A DNA stretch of 64,000 nucleotides from Anaerotignum faecicola (GCA_024460105.1 JANFXS010000001.1:401895-465894), one strand, 5' to 3'. Positions 48,075-58,375 are shown, counted from the first letter of the stretch. A program made the numbers and translations. Notes: generated by a model not told the origin, from the sequence alone.

Positions 48075-48839
48075 TCAAATTACCCCCAGTTTTGACGAAA
48101 CGCTCAAAACAACGCCGACGCTTGCCGCAACGGCAACAGCCGTTATAATGGCTTCCGTAACCCTGCTCGCTCCCGAAAGGAAATCCCCGTTCATAATGTC
48201 CCTTACCGCGTTTGTAATCGCAACGCCCGGCACAAGCGGCATTATAGAGCCGGTTATAACCGTTTCATAGCTTATAACCATGCCCAAACAGTAAAATACC
48301 ATCGTATAAATCGTTATTGAAGCCCCGCCTATAAGCGACGCAAGAAACGGTGACGTCCTTCGCGACATGAGGTTATTGGTAATCCCCAAAAGCACGCCCA
48401 CTGCAAACGCAACGAGCCCGTCGGTAAAACATCCGTTAAATAAAAGCGCGAAAGCAAAACATACAAGCCCGTGCATTAACAACACCAGCGCGGTGTTAAA
48501 GGGCTTGATACCGTCAATTTTTTCAAGCTCGTCAAAACCTTTTACAAGGCTGATTTTCCCTTCTACGAAATTCCTTGAAAGCGAATTGGCCTTCGTTACC
48601 TTTTCAAGGTTTATAGACCTTTCGGAAATACGCTTGAATTTCGTTATTGTGCCGCCGTAAAGCGGGCTGTGTATGCTGGCAAAAATCCCCGTCGGCGTTA
48701 CAAACGTTTCTGGCATGGAATCTTTGCTTACCGAAAGTATCCTTTCGAGAGTATCCTCAACCCTGTGGGTTTCGGCCCCGTTCCTAAGCATCACCTCTCC
48801 CAAATCTATGGCAAAAGACAGCAGCATGTTTTCATCCAA
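48075..48839 (-). CDS. Threonine/serine exporter subunit, YjjP/ThrE type
   Basis: The larger half of the split exporter, 254 residues. An N-terminal soluble part carries LGEVMLRNGAETHRVEDTLERIL, the conserved hydrolase-like motif of the ThrE/DUF1212 family, followed by five or six membrane helices with GSIMPLVPGVAITNAVRDIMNGDFLSG. It is first in a two-gene unit and, with the YjjB-type partner, gives a ten-helix pump. The substrate is unassigned. Confidence 0.92.
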   Translation of the reverse strand: MDENMLLSFAIDLGEVMLRNGAETHRVEDTLERILSVSKDSMPETFVTPTGIFASIHSPLYGGTITKFKRISERSINLEKVTKANSLSRNFVEGKISLVKGFDELEKIDGIKPFNTALVLLMHGLVCFAFALLFNGCFTDGLVAFAVGVLLGITNNLMSRRTSPFLASLIGGASITIYTMVFYCLGMVISYETVITGSIMPLVPGVAITNAVRDIMNGDFLSGASRVTEAIITAVAVAASVGVVLSVSSKLGVI

Positions 48840-49153
48840 TTAAAATCCCCCAATCCAGAGCCGGCTTTAACGGCAGAATATAAGCGGCGTTATAAAAACA
48901 AAAATCCGCGCCGTTTCGGCAAAAACCGGCCGTATAATAAAAAGTATCAATAAAATTATTTGCATGCCCAAACGGCAAAAATAAACTGTATATACCGTTT
49001 TCCTTGTCGGAAAGATTAAGCCTGCAAAAATTCCCGCGCAAATTAACGCCTAAGGGCTTCCCGTTGCCCGGAGCCCGCCTTACAGCGTTAAAACAGCAAT
49101 ATTTATAATATGCAAGTATACCACATTTGTCAAAGCTTTTCTTTTAAAATTTA
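48840..49153. other. Non-coding gap before the TPP riboswitch
   Basis: About 310 bp with no supported gene. It separates divergent units: the ThrE-type exporter (left, minus) and the thiamine salvage operon (right, plus). No strong promoter for the exporter was seen. Confidence 0.35.
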
Positions 49154-49182
49154 TTTACAATATCCGGAATATGATATATAAT
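49154..49182 (+). promoter_or_regulatory. Promoter of the thiamine salvage operon
   Basis: TTTACA (49154-49159) and TATAAT (49177-49182) are 17 bp apart; the transcription start falls near 49189, at the front of the riboswitch. Confidence 0.8.
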
Positions 49183-49195
49183 CTCCTTAACTAAA

Positions 49196-49340
49196 TAGCG
49201 GCCCGGGGGTGCTGCAACAGCTTTGCTGTTGATGCTGAGAGAGTCCCTTTGAACCTGATGGTTAGTACCAACGCAGGAAGTGCCTTAAATAGTAAAACTA
49301 TTGAGCTTAAAAAAACACTTCCCAACCGGAAGTGTTTTTT
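49196..49340 (+). promoter_or_regulatory. TPP riboswitch with terminator
   Basis: The THI-element is complete: GGGGGTGCTGC, CTGAGAGAGTCCC, TTTGAACCTGATGG and TTAGTACCAACGCAGGAAG (to about 49290). It is followed by the terminator AAAACACTTCC-CAACC-GGAAGTGTTTT with a T run at 49312-49340. Thiamine pyrophosphate binding is expected to favour the terminator and switch off the salvage genes. Confidence 0.96.
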
Positions 49341-49407
49341 GCGTTTATAATCGCCTTACAGGCTGGAACTGCTGTTTAGCAAAAAAATTTACAGGAGGCA
49401 TTATCTA

Positions 49408-50067
49408 ATGAAAACATCTGAAAGGCTTTACAACTGTATCAAAGAAATATGGGACAGCTACAACAGCCACCCTTTTGTAAAAGGCATAAGCGACGGCACG
49501 CTCCCTATAGAAAGTTTCAGGTTCTACATGATACAGGATCATCTCTATTTAATGCAGTATGCGAAAGTATTCGCCCTCGGCGTTATAAAGGCGCGGGAAG
49601 AAAAATATATGCGCGCCTTCGCCAAAATGATAGACGAAATACTTAACACCGAAAACGCCGTACACCAAAACTATTTAAGGAAACTCGGCATATCCGCCGA
49701 CGATATTAAGAATGCAAAAATGAGCCTTGCAAACGAAAGCTATACAAACTATATGATTTCCGTCGGCCTTAAAGAAGGCCTTGCCGAAATAGCCGTCGCC
49801 GTGCTTGCATGTTCATGGAGCTATAAACTTATAGGCGACTTTATGAAAACAATTCCCGGATGCGAGAATCATGAATTTTACGGCTACTGGATTAAGTCTT
49901 ACAGCAGCGCGGAGTACGCCGAAAGCAACGACATAATAATCGATATGGTCGACAGCCTTACTGAAAATTACAGCGAGGAAGAACTTCTGAACCTCGAAAA
50001 AATAATAACGGTATGCAGTAAATACGAATATATGTTTTGGGATATGTCATACAAAATGGAGATGTAG
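49408..50067 (+). CDS. tenA: Aminopyrimidine aminohydrolase TenA
   Basis: Hydrolyses the amino group of 4-amino-5-aminomethyl-2-methylpyrimidine, a breakdown product of thiamine, to give HMP. The 219-residue TenA fold keeps the catalytic Cys at residue 135 (LACSWSY), the pyrimidine-binding D44 (QDHLYL), and E207 with a nearby Tyr in SKYEYMFWD. Numbering is nearly the same as Bacillus subtilis TenA. GGAGGC precedes the ATG. It is the first gene after the TPP riboswitch, and the importer genes for the formylated pyrimidine follow directly. Confidence 0.95.
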   Translation: MKTSERLYNCIKEIWDSYNSHPFVKGISDGTLPIESFRFYMIQDHLYLMQYAKVFALGVIKAREEKYMRAFAKMIDEILNTENAVHQNYLRKLGISADDIKNAKMSLANESYTNYMISVGLKEGLAEIAVAVLACSWSYKLIGDFMKTIPGCENHEFYGYWIKSYSSAEYAESNDIIIDMVDSLTENYSEEELLNLEKIITVCSKYEYMFWDMSYKMEM

Positions 50068-50070
50068 CCG

Positions 50071-50823
50071 ATGCTTGAATTTAAAAACGTTACTTTTCAA
50101 TATGAAGGCGACGGCGCTCCAATGATCCAGAACCTTTCGTTCAGCGTTGCGCCGGGAGATTTTATCTCGCTGATCGGAACGTCAGGATGCGGCAAAAGCA
50201 CTGTATTCCGCCTTATAAACGGCCTTGAGAAGCCGCGGGAGGGCACGATACTTTTTAACGGAAAAGACGTGTCGTCGGGCAAAAACTACAGCGCGTATAT
50301 GCCCCAAAAAGATCTGCTTTTTCCATGGCGTACAATAGAAAAAAATATCTGCCTGCCCATGGAGATACAGAAAAAAAGCGCCGCCGAGATGAAAGAAAAA
50401 GCCCTGCATATGCTCAAAGAAGTAGGCCTTTTCGATTACCGAGCAAAATTCCCCAAAGAGCTTTCAGGCGGAATGAAGCAGAGGGCTTCTTTTGCAAGGA
50501 CTCTCCTAACGGGAAGCAGTCTTCTGCTTCTTGACGAACCGTTTTCCGCCCTCGATTCCCTAACGCGTATTTCACTTCAGGAATGGCTGCTCGAGGAATG
50601 GCAAAAACACCAAAAAACGATACTTTTTGTAACGCATGACGTTGAGGAAGCCGTTTTCCTTTCAAGAAAAGTTTTCGTAATAAACGAGCGGCCTATAAAA
50701 AACTTCGAGATCCACGAAATTAACTTGCCATATCCCCGCAGCAGGGACATGCTTAAAAGCCCTGAAATCGTGGAGCTAAAAGAAAAGCTAATCAAAAACT
50801 TAAGGCAGGGGGCGCTCATATGA
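50071..50823 (+). CDS. thiZ: ABC importer ATPase, ThiZ-like
   Basis: ATP-binding subunit of the thiamine-pyrimidine importer. The 250-residue protein has Walker A GTSGCGKST (36-44), Q-loop AYMPQKDLLFPWRT, the signature LSGGMKQRASFARTLL, Walker B LLLLDEPFSALD and the switch His in FVTHDVEEAVFLS. The PQKDLLFPWRT loop is typical of the ThiZ/SsuB/TauB branch. It begins 3 bp after tenA. Thiamine-precursor specificity follows from the riboswitch and TenA, not from the ATPase itself. Confidence 0.92.
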   Translation: MLEFKNVTFQYEGDGAPMIQNLSFSVAPGDFISLIGTSGCGKSTVFRLINGLEKPREGTILFNGKDVSSGKNYSAYMPQKDLLFPWRTIEKNICLPMEIQKKSAAEMKEKALHMLKEVGLFDYRAKFPKELSGGMKQRASFARTLLTGSSLLLLDEPFSALDSLTRISLQEWLLEEWQKHQKTILFVTHDVEEAVFLSRKVFVINERPIKNFEIHEINLPYPRSRDMLKSPEIVELKEKLIKNLRQGALI

Positions 50824-51563
50824 AAAAGAATATTCCGGCTATAATATTGTTCGCTGCGTTGCTTGCAGTTTGGCAGGCGGCGGCAATGGCTGTTGGGGCT
50901 CATTATATACTCCCTTCCCCCGTACAGATAATAAAAAAACTTTGGGACCTGCGCGTTCCGCTTTTTACCGTCCACCTTCCCGCAACTATGGGGGTAACGG
51001 CAATAGGGCTTATAATTTCCGTTATTTTCGGCCTGTTTCTTGCGGGCCTTATGGATTTGTATCCGAAAATAGAAAAAGCCCTTTATCCGATTATAATAGC
51101 TTCGCAGACAATACCTACGACGGCAATCGCCCCTCTTTTTGTGCTGTGGTTCGGCTACAGCATTTGGAGCAAAGTGCTTGTAACCGTGCTTATAACATTT
51201 TTTCCCATAACCATAACCGTTTTTGACGGCCTTAAATCTGCCAAACGGGAAATGGAAGAACTGCTTATAACATACGGCGCGGGCAAAAAAGAAATATTTT
51301 TTAAACTTAAAATACCGGGCGCACTGCCGAGCTTTTTCTCCGCCTTAAAAATGGCCGTCCCCCTTTCAATAATCGGCGCGGCAATAGCGGAATGGCTCGG
51401 CGCGCAAAGCGGGCTGGGATATTTCAGCAAAAGGATGATGACGCAGCTTGACGGCGCCGGAGTTTTCGCTCCCATTGTGCTTTTAAGCATTGCGGCAATG
51501 GCTGTTGTAGCCGTAATCAATGTAATTGAAAACAGACTCATAAAATGGAGGAAAGAATTATGA
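50820..51563 (+). CDS. thiX: ABC importer permease, ThiX-like
   Basis: A 247-residue membrane permease of the BPD_transp_1 family with five or six helices. The EAA-type loop reads KREMEELLITYGAGKKEIFFKLKIPGALPSFFSALKMAVPLS. ASQTIPTTAIAPLFVLWFGYSIWSKV is typical of the SsuC/ThiX group. Its ATG overlaps the thiZ stop by 4 bp and its stop overlaps thiY, so the three genes are translationally coupled. Confidence 0.93.
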   Translation: MKKNIPAIILFAALLAVWQAAAMAVGAHYILPSPVQIIKKLWDLRVPLFTVHLPATMGVTAIGLIISVIFGLFLAGLMDLYPKIEKALYPIIIASQTIPTTAIAPLFVLWFGYSIWSKVLVTVLITFFPITITVFDGLKSAKREMEELLITYGAGKKEIFFKLKIPGALPSFFSALKMAVPLSIIGAAIAEWLGAQSGLGYFSKRMMTQLDGAGVFAPIVLLSIAAMAVVAVINVIENRLIKWRKEL

Positions 51564-52612
51564 TAAAAAAATTGCTTGCTTTATTAATATCATCGTCGTT
51601 TATATTTGCCGCATGCTCTCCACAGGGCGGCTCGGAAGGCCAAAACGCCGAAACGCCAAACGGCGAAAGCACACAGGACAATAAAACAGGCTCCGTTCAG
51701 GAACTTGAGGACTTTGAGGTCGTGCTCGACTGGTATCCGAACGCCGTACACAGCTTCATATATGAAGCAATCGAAAACGGCTATTACGCGGAAGAAGGCC
51801 TTAACGTTATAATACGTTTCCCATCCAACACAAACGACGCCATTTCCCTTACGGCGGCGGGCAAAGCCGATATGGGCATCTACTATATGCACGACATTAT
51901 ACGCGCAAAAGGCGACCAAGACATTCCCGTAAAATCTGTAGGCGCAATAACGCAGGAGCCGTTAAACATATTCCTGTCTCTTAAAGACAAAAATATTACC
52001 GAGCCGAAGGATCTTATAGGCAAAAAAATAGGCCAGTCGGGTTCGGATCTCAGCGAAGCAATTATACGCGTTATGGTCGAAGGAGCCGGCGGAAGTATGG
52101 ACGACGTTGAAGTTATAGACGTTGGGTTCGATCTTATGAGCTCCATGACAACGGGAAATGTAGACGCAACTATCGGATGCATGGTCAACCATGAAGTGCC
52201 CGAGCTTGAGGACGAAGGCTTTGAAGTAAACTATTTTTATCCTAACGAATACGGTATGCCGGATTACTACGAACTTGTTTTTGTTACCGGCGAAAAAAAC
52301 CTTGAAGAAAACAGGGATAAAATAGAAGGGTTCCTCCGCGCCAGCGCGAAAGGGTTTGAAGATATGAAAAAAGATCCTGCCGGAGCCGTAAAACTGCTTT
52401 TAGAAAATCAGAACGCCGAAAACTTCCCGCTTAAAGAAAATGTGGAAATGCAGAGCATAGAAACGCTTCTTCCTGTAATGGAAACCGAAAACGCAAAATT
52501 TTTAAGCCAAGACAAGGCTGTTTGGGAGGAAAATATAAACTGGCTTTTACAACAGGGTATACTTGAAAATCCCGTCAGCGCCGAGGATGTTTATGAGGAT
52601 ATAATCGGCTGA
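51560..52612 (+). CDS. thiY: Pyrimidine-precursor binding lipoprotein, ThiY-like
   Basis: A 350-residue NMT1/ThiY-type binding protein that would capture N-formyl-4-amino-5-aminomethyl-2-methylpyrimidine. The lipobox FAAC (Cys near residue 18) is followed by an acidic linker. VVLDWYPNAVHSFIYEAIENGYYAEEGLNV is the family hallmark, with the WYPN and following acid near the ligand. The start at 51560 overlaps the thiX stop as ATGA and has GGAGGAAAG upstream; the more upstream frame start is rejected. Last gene of the operon, followed by a bidirectional terminator. Confidence 0.93.
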   Translation: MIKKLLALLISSSFIFAACSPQGGSEGQNAETPNGESTQDNKTGSVQELEDFEVVLDWYPNAVHSFIYEAIENGYYAEEGLNVIIRFPSNTNDAISLTAAGKADMGIYYMHDIIRAKGDQDIPVKSVGAITQEPLNIFLSLKDKNITEPKDLIGKKIGQSGSDLSEAIIRVMVEGAGGSMDDVEVIDVGFDLMSSMTTGNVDATIGCMVNHEVPELEDEGFEVNYFYPNEYGMPDYYELVFVTGEKNLEENRDKIEGFLRASAKGFEDMKKDPAGAVKLLLENQNAENFPLKENVEMQSIETLLPVMETENAKFLSQDKAVWEENINWLLQQGILENPVSAEDVYEDIIG

Positions 52613-52672
52613 GTCCGTTTAATAAAATTCAGACGCATAAAATTTCGTCCATAACATTTTAAAATAAAAAGG

Positions 52673-52705
52673 CCCGCAGCGTAAAGTTTTACGCCGCGGG
52701 ATTTT
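52673..52705. terminator. Bidirectional terminator between convergent operons
   Basis: CCCGC-A-GCGTAAA and TTTACGC-C-GCGGG pair over about 12 bp with flanking A and T runs (AAAATAAAAA left, ATTTTATTTT right), serving thiY on plus and the hydratase on minus. Confidence 0.85.
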
Positions 52706-52708
52706 ATT

Positions 52709-54991
52709 TTAGCCCCTGTAGAAATTAATCAGGCATCCTGCAAGAATAATTTTCCTTTCGTCATCCGTAAGTTCACCGAGCTTAAGAACCATCTTTTTCA
52801 TGCCGTTTCCTACAATATACGCGTCTATTTCTCCTTTTTTCTCTTTTATGGCTTCGGCAATATTGGGGATATATATATAGTCACCGTTTTCAAAAGGCGG
52901 CTCGCCGTCTAGTATAAACGGCAGCATTCCCCAATTTATAAGGTTTGAACGGTAGCGTTTTGTAGCGTATTCCCCGGCAATATTCGCCCAGCCGCCGAGA
53001 ACTTTCTGACAGCTTGCGGCCTGCTCCCTTGCGGAACCGTCGCCCGGCTTTACGGCATAGATCGTACTGCCTATACCGGTTGATTTAACGTCAAACCCGC
53101 TGAATTTTTCCGAAATCATTCCGTAAACGCCTTCCAGCTCCTCCAGCGCCGACTGCGGTTGTTCTCCCGCAATCCTTGCCTTTTCCGCCTTCTGCACTTC
53201 TTTTGCGCGGCCTACATATTTAGGATCTTTCCTTGAAAGCGTAAATTCCGCAAGGCCGAGAGGGTTTGAACGGTACGACGACGTTTCGCCCGACGGTATA
53301 AGCTCGTCGGTTGTCGTTACCGGATCTGTGATAACGGAAACGACTTTAACAATCAAATCTTTAGTCAAACCGCTCATGGAAGGCCAGTCCGTTATATTGG
53401 GGCCGAATTTAAGCTCGACGCTTTTATCGGGCTTTCCGAATCCATAATAACAACGGTTGTCATAAACTTCCCGGTTAAAGAAATATTGAGGCCTTCTAAG
53501 CTCAAAATCAAGCTCGCTTGCGGCAGTTAAAACGCCTTTGTTCACAGCGGTTGCCGCAATGCTCCTTGCATCCATTAGGGCAACCGAAGCTATTTGTCCG
53601 TTTGTTATTTTACTTCCTTCCCTGTTAGGGAAATTCCTTGTTGAATGGCGTATGCTCAGGCAGTTATTGGCCGGTACGTCGCCTGCTCCGAAGCACGGGC
53701 CGCAGAACGCCGAACGCACAGTCGCCCCCGACACCATAATATCCGCAATAGAACCGTTTTCAACAAGCTGAAGGAAAACAGGCTGGCTTGAAGGGTAAAC
53801 GCTCAACGCGAATTCGTCCTGCCCTATCGAATGTCCTTTTAATATATCCCTTGCGTCGCAGATATTTTCATATGTGCCTCCCGCACAGCCTGCTATAACG
53901 CCCTGTTCAACGACAAGGCGTCCGTTTTTAACCTTGTCTTTAAGAGTAAATTCCACAGTGTCGCTTTCCAGCTGTTCCCTGCCTTTCTTTTCCACCTCGT
54001 CCAGTATATCCATGAGGTTTTCATTAAGGCTTTCGATTGTATAAATATTGCTTGGGTGGAAAGGCATTGCAATCATCGGCTTTACAAGCGACATGTCCAC
54101 ATAAATCATTCCGTCGTAATAAGCGGCGCGGCCCGGCTCCTGTTTTTTATAATCCCCGGCGCGGCCATGCACAGTATACCAGTTTTCGGTTTCACTGTCT
54201 GTAATCCAAACCGACGAAAGACATGTGGTTTCGGTAGTCATAACGTCTATACCGTTTCTGAAATCCGTGCTTAAATTTTTAATTCCGTCGCCCACAAATT
54301 CCATAACTTTATTTTTAACATAACCGTTTTCAAATACGGCGCCTATAATAGCAAGCGCTATATCCTGAGGCCCTACATAAGGGGCCGGCTTTCCCGCTAA
54401 ATATACGCCTACGACTTTGGGGCGGTCAATATCGTAAGTTTTATTGAGAAGCTGTTTAACAAGCTCGGGGCCGCCTTCGCCTATGGCCATTGTCCCCAAA
54501 GCCCCGTAACGGGTGTGGCTGTCGCTTCCGAGTATCATTTTGCCAACGCCGCTCATCATCTCGCGCATATACTGGTGGATTACGGCCTGATGCGCCGGCA
54601 CATAAATTCCGCCGTACCTTTTTGCACAGCTTAAACCGAATAAATGGTCGTCTTCGTTAATAGTGCCCCCAACGGCGCAAAGCGAATTATGGCAGTTTGT
54701 CAACACATAAGGCATAGGAAATTTTTCAAGGCCGCTCGCCCTCGCCGTCTGTACTATGCCTACATATGTTATGTCATGGCTTGCAAGGGCGTCGAACCTT
54801 ATTTTAAGCCTGTCGTTGTCGCCTGAAGTATTATGCCCGGCAAGTATTGAATACGCCATTGTATTCTTGGCGGCGTCCTCTTTAGATATTGAAACTCCGC
54901 AAGCTTTAAGTTCGGCGGCCGCCTCGTTCCCGTCGGCAATTATCTTGTCGCCGTTTAGGAGATAAGCCCCTGTGTCATATAATTTTACCAT
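52709..54991 (-). CDS. Aconitase-superfamily hydratase (YbhJ-like), unassigned substrate
   Basis: A 760-residue single-chain enzyme of the aconitase superfamily, in domain order 1-3 then the swivelling domain 4 (from about 590). The 4Fe-4S cysteines are present: C369 in [10 protein letters not shown], and C430 and C433 in [28 protein letters not shown] (155-166) and [12 protein letters not shown] match the active-site blocks. It is not an obvious AcnA, AcnB or LeuC and is closest to the YbhJ-like group, whose substrate is unknown to me. A gene for an AEC carrier follows upstream on the same strand (25 bp apart), so it probably works on an imported or exported carboxylic acid. Start supported by AGGGGGAG. 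Confidence 0.9.
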   Translation of the reverse strand: MVKLYDTGAYLLNGDKIIADGNEAAAELKACGVSISKEDAAKNTMAYSILAGHNTSGDNDRLKIRFDALASHDITYVGIVQTARASGLEKFPMPYVLTNCHNSLCAVGGTINEDDHLFGLSCAKRYGGIYVPAHQAVIHQYMREMMSGVGKMILGSDSHTRYGALGTMAIGEGGPELVKQLLNKTYDIDRPKVVGVYLAGKPAPYVGPQDIALAIIGAVFENGYVKNKVMEFVGDGIKNLSTDFRNGIDVMTTETTCLSSVWITDSETENWYTVHGRAGDYKKQEPGRAAYYDGMIYVDMSLVKPMIAMPFHPSNIYTIESLNENLMDILDEVEKKGREQLESDTVEFTLKDKVKNGRLVVEQGVIAGCAGGTYENICDARDILKGHSIGQDEFALSVYPSSQPVFLQLVENGSIADIMVSGATVRSAFCGPCFGAGDVPANNCLSIRHSTRNFPNREGSKITNGQIASVALMDARSIAATAVNKGVLTAASELDFELRRPQYFFNREVYDNRCYYGFGKPDKSVELKFGPNITDWPSMSGLTKDLIVKVVSVITDPVTTTDELIPSGETSSYRSNPLGLAEFTLSRKDPKYVGRAKEVQKAEKARIAGEQPQSALEELEGVYGMISEKFSGFDVKSTGIGSTIYAVKPGDGSAREQAASCQKVLGGWANIAGEYATKRYRSNLINWGMLPFILDGEPPFENGDYIYIPNIAEAIKEKKGEIDAYIVGNGMKKMVLKLGELTDDERKIILAGCLINFYRG

Positions 54992-55016
54992 TTATAAATC
55001 TCCCCCTCTGTATTTA

Positions 55017-55958
55017 TTAAAAATGTGAAATAAGCCAAAGCACAAACGGCATTGTAAAAAGGCACAGTATCGTGCACACCATCGTGCCGCTTGTAGCATA
55101 TGCATCGTCGCTTCCCGCAATACGAGCCACTATAGGCAGCGACATTCCAGTAGGCGTCGCCATAAAAAGCACAAGCATTGTCAGCAGGTCGCCTTCAATA
55201 AACCCGGTCTTTCCGAAAACAAGGTATATAATAACTGGCAGTATCACAAGCTTAAAAGGCACGGCCGTAAAAACTTTCGGGTTGGCCGCCATCTTTTTTA
55301 ATCCTTTTCTTCCTAAATCCAAGCCTATGTATATCGCCGCAAAATATTTAGTGGTGGAACCGACATTGCTTAAAGTGTCCCAAACAACATTATTTTCCGG
55401 CTTTAAATTCAGCAAAAGCACAAGTATGCCAAGCAGGACGGAAATTGTAAGCGGCGTAAAAACCTTTTTTAAATCTATCTTCCTGCTTCCCGACGTATCC
55501 ACTATCATAGGGCCGAAAACCCAGTAAACAACAGCTTCAACCATAGAGTATACGGCTATCGCCAATCCCGAATTATCCGGAAACATGGCGGCTATAACAG
55601 GTATGCCCACATATCCTCCGTTTCCAAACGCCGTCACAAGTATATGCATATTCTTAGCCGGCTGTGAAAGTCCGATAATCCTTGAAAGTATAAACCCCAC
55701 CGAAATTGCAATTACAAAAAGCAGTATGCAGGCAATTAAAAACTTCCACATTCCAAACAATTCGTCCCTTGTGCCGCCTCCGCCAATCATTGTAAACAGC
55801 ATGCACGGAAGTATAAGCTTTGCAATTATGTCTGACATACTGTTTATGTTCGTTTCGTTCATCAACCCGCTTTTCTGCGCAAAAAGGCCGATTAAAATAA
55901 GCACGGCCAATATTTCCATTTGGCCGATAAGCACCAATATTTCTGTTTCCATCTCCAT
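55017..55958 (-). CDS. AEC-family carboxylate carrier
   Basis: A 313-residue protein with ten hydrophobic helices in two five-helix halves, the auxin-efflux-carrier family fold that includes malate and malonate transporters. TAFGNGGYVGIPVIAAMFPDNSGLAIAVYSMVE and LVLFMATPTGMSLPIVARIAGSDDAYATSGTMVCT are the conserved helix-break regions. GAGGGGTT precedes the ATG; a second ATG two codons later is possible. It is the first gene of a two-gene unit with the hydratase, which points to a di- or tricarboxylic acid substrate. Confidence 0.9.
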   Translation of the reverse strand: MEMETEILVLIGQMEILAVLILIGLFAQKSGLMNETNINSMSDIIAKLILPCMLFTMIGGGGTRDELFGMWKFLIACILLFVIAISVGFILSRIIGLSQPAKNMHILVTAFGNGGYVGIPVIAAMFPDNSGLAIAVYSMVEAVVYWVFGPMIVDTSGSRKIDLKKVFTPLTISVLLGILVLLLNLKPENNVVWDTLSNVGSTTKYFAAIYIGLDLGRKGLKKMAANPKVFTAVPFKLVILPVIIYLVFGKTGFIEGDLLTMLVLFMATPTGMSLPIVARIAGSDDAYATSGTMVCTILCLFTMPFVLWLISHF

Positions 55959-56295
55959 AACCCCTCAATATAACTCCCCGTTTCCAAACATATGCCTGCA
56001 AAGGCCATATATAAATATACTTTATCATAAAAATGTCGATATTCCAAACATTTTTTATAAAAAGCGCACTTATTTTAAAAAATTGCATTTTATTTTAATA
56101 TTCTTTCTTAATTGAAACATTTTTCATAAATTACCGGCAGATCAATTAAAATAATAATAAACATTCTTAGACTTAAACAATCAAAATTGACAAATAAATT
56201 ACAAAAACCCTATTGCTTTGCTAGGTAAATGTATTTATAATAAATTATGATAAAAAGATCAATATATAGTTATGAAGTTTTAAGGGAGATGAATT
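55959..56295. other. Non-coding gap
   Basis: About 340 bp of A/T-rich sequence between the divergent AEC carrier and a chemoreceptor. TTGACA at 56187-56192 is a candidate -35 for the chemoreceptor, but the -10 region at 17-18 bp is weak. No gene or RNA motif seen. Confidence 0.4.
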
Positions 56296-57951
56296 ATGAA
56301 ACATACCATTAAAAAAGAAATCTGGATCCGAATTACATTTATATTCCTAGTTGTAATAGCAAGCGGGGTTATAACGACATTCAGCATGAACAGCATTAAG
56401 AGGTATACAGAATCCACCAAACAGGCAACAAAAATCAATTCCCTTGTTTTAAAAGCCGAAAAAGCGCATTGCGTATGGGTTGAAAACCTGTCGTCTGCAA
56501 TAACCATGGGCACGGAATTTACAGGGAGCATGGATTATGAGACTTGTACCCTCGGCCGATGGCTTTACAATACGGCTCCTTCGGAAATCGGCAGCGACAG
56601 GATATTAAGCTTGATGGAAGAAATTAAGCCGCTTCATCAGTCCGTACACGAATCTGCCAAAACAGTTTTGGATCTTAACAAAAAAAGTCCCGAACAGGCC
56701 AAACAGCTATACTTAAACACTACAAAGGCAAATGTCAGCGAGCTTATTTCCATACTGGACGAAATCTCAGCGATTACGGACGAACAGGTCCTGTCAAATG
56801 AAGACGCCCTTATTAATTCCGTTACAGTCACGGAATTGATCTCCATCGCTTCAATTATAATTATACTGATTGTATGCATACTTTTAGTGATTTACGTAAT
56901 GAAAAGCATAGTCCATCCAATACAGGAAATAACGCTAAACAGCCGTAAGCTTTCCGAAGGCATCCTTGACTTTGAAATAGACGTAAAAAGCAAAAACGAA
57001 ATCGGCCTGTTGGCAGAAAGCCTTAACAAGTCAGTTCATAACTTAAAAACGTATATTTCCGATATTTCAATGATATTGGACGAACTTTCAAACGGCAACC
57101 TGAAAAAAGAAAGCGAAATACACTACGTCGGCGACTTTATTCAAATCGAAAAAGCCATTTCCACAATAACAAACGGCCTTAACAATACTATGAAACGTAT
57201 TCAGGAATCCGCCCGCCAAGTTGACAGCGGTTCATTGCAGGTTGCAACCGGTTCACAGCATCTGGCACAGGGAGCAACGGAACAGGCCGCCGAGGTAAGC
57301 AATCTGCTTTGCATGATAGACGAAATAACAGAGCAGATAAACAACAGTTCCCAAAGCGCGGATATTACCACGGAAGAAGCCGGAAAAGTCGGCGAAAATA
57401 TCAGCGTATGCAGCGCGCATATGAATGAAATGATTGAAGCAATGGGCGAAATCAATTCATGCTCAAATGAAGTGCATAACATAATTAAAACTATAGAGGA
57501 TATTGCATTTCAGACAAATATACTTGCATTAAACGCCGCGGTTGAGGCCGCCCGGGCAGGAAGCGCCGGCAAAGGGTTTGCCGTTGTTGCAGATGAAGTG
57601 CGCAACCTTGCCGCAAAAAGCGCCGACGCCGCAAAAAGCACAACCGAATTGATTGAAAAAACGCTTGCCGTAGTAAACAACGGCTCAAGGCTTACAGATT
57701 TAACCCGCGATTCGCTCCTTTCCGTTGTGGACGGGGCGGAAACCGTTACGGAACACATAAGGGCTATTTCTCAGGCGTCAAAGGAACAAGAAAACGCCAT
57801 AACAAATATTAAGGAAAGTATCAGCCAAATTTCAACCGTTGTACATTCAAATACCGCTACTTCCGAAGAAAGCGCGGCGGCAAGCGAAGAACTCGCAAGC
57901 CAGGCGCAAATCCTCAAATCGCTTACAGGTCAGTTTAAGCTTAAAAACTAA
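56296..57951 (+). CDS. Methyl-accepting chemotaxis protein with outer CZB-like domain
   Basis: A 551-residue chemoreceptor. Helix 1 is at about 11-31 and helix 2 at about 180-204; the extracellular segment between them carries a chemoreceptor-zinc-binding pattern. H58 and W61 lie in [13 protein letters not shown]84 in CTLGRWLY, and H114 and H118 in PLHQSVHES, i.e. the H-C-H-H zinc set. CZB domains are usually cytoplasmic and near the C-terminus, so this placement is unusual. HAMP (about 205-260) and the signalling hairpin [23 protein letters not shown] with [16 protein letters not shown] follow. No C-terminal CheR pentapeptide. AGGGAGATGAATT precedes the ATG. Zinc or hypochlorite sensing is possible by family analogy. 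Confidence 0.93.
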   Translation: MKHTIKKEIWIRITFIFLVVIASGVITTFSMNSIKRYTESTKQATKINSLVLKAEKAHCVWVENLSSAITMGTEFTGSMDYETCTLGRWLYNTAPSEIGSDRILSLMEEIKPLHQSVHESAKTVLDLNKKSPEQAKQLYLNTTKANVSELISILDEISAITDEQVLSNEDALINSVTVTELISIASIIIILIVCILLVIYVMKSIVHPIQEITLNSRKLSEGILDFEIDVKSKNEIGLLAESLNKSVHNLKTYISDISMILDELSNGNLKKESEIHYVGDFIQIEKAISTITNGLNNTMKRIQESARQVDSGSLQVATGSQHLAQGATEQAAEVSNLLCMIDEITEQINNSSQSADITTEEAGKVGENISVCSAHMNEMIEAMGEINSCSNEVHNIIKTIEDIAFQTNILALNAAVEAARAGSAGKGFAVVADEVRNLAAKSADAAKSTTELIEKTLAVVNNGSRLTDLTRDSLLSVVDGAETVTEHIRAISQASKEQENAITNIKESISQISTVVHSNTATSEESAAASEELASQAQILKSLTGQFKLKN

Positions 57952-57998
57952 GACGCGCGTAAAACGTCCGTAATAAATGTTATAAAACCGCCCATATC

Positions 57999-58266
57999 TT
58001 CAGTTTAAAAGAGCGCAAGGTTTTAACGGACAGAAAGGGAGCAATAGATGTGTTAAAGCCGCTTGCCGCAGGATCGCCGCGCCGCACGCTTTTGCCTTGC
58101 TCTTTACGCCTTTTCTGACCGTTAAAACTCTACGGGCTCACAAAGAAAATTTTTTTGCAGTTCAAGGAGTGTAACATGCCGACGCAGACGGTTCCCACGG
58201 CAAGCGTATGCGGCTCGAAAATGCGGAAAATTTTCATTTCGCGGCTTATATTCCCTTGCAAAATGA
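57999..58266. repeat. Dispersed palindromic intergenic repeat, copy 8
   Basis: A 268-bp copy, left end TTCAGTTTAAAAGAGCGCA, right end decayed (CCCTTGCAAAATGAA). The inner pair GGTTTTAACGGACAGAAAGG and CCTTTTCTGACCGTTAAAAC forms a second nested inverted repeat. AAAATTTTTTTGCAGTTCAAGG is identical to a segment of the 22566 copy. Confidence 0.72.
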
Positions 58267-58292
58267 AGCTATGCTTTGTATTAAATAAACAT

Positions 58293-58345
58293 AAAAATAC
58301 GTCCCGCTTAAATCCAAACTTTTCGGCAGGACGTATTTTTATATT
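58293..58345. terminator. Bidirectional terminator between chemoreceptor and CotS-like gene
   Basis: AAAAATACGTCC and GGACGTATTTTT form a perfect 12-bp stem, with T-rich flanks on both sides, between two convergent genes. Confidence 0.85.
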
Positions 58346-58375
58346 TTCTTTATTCTTATTTTTATATATCTTATG

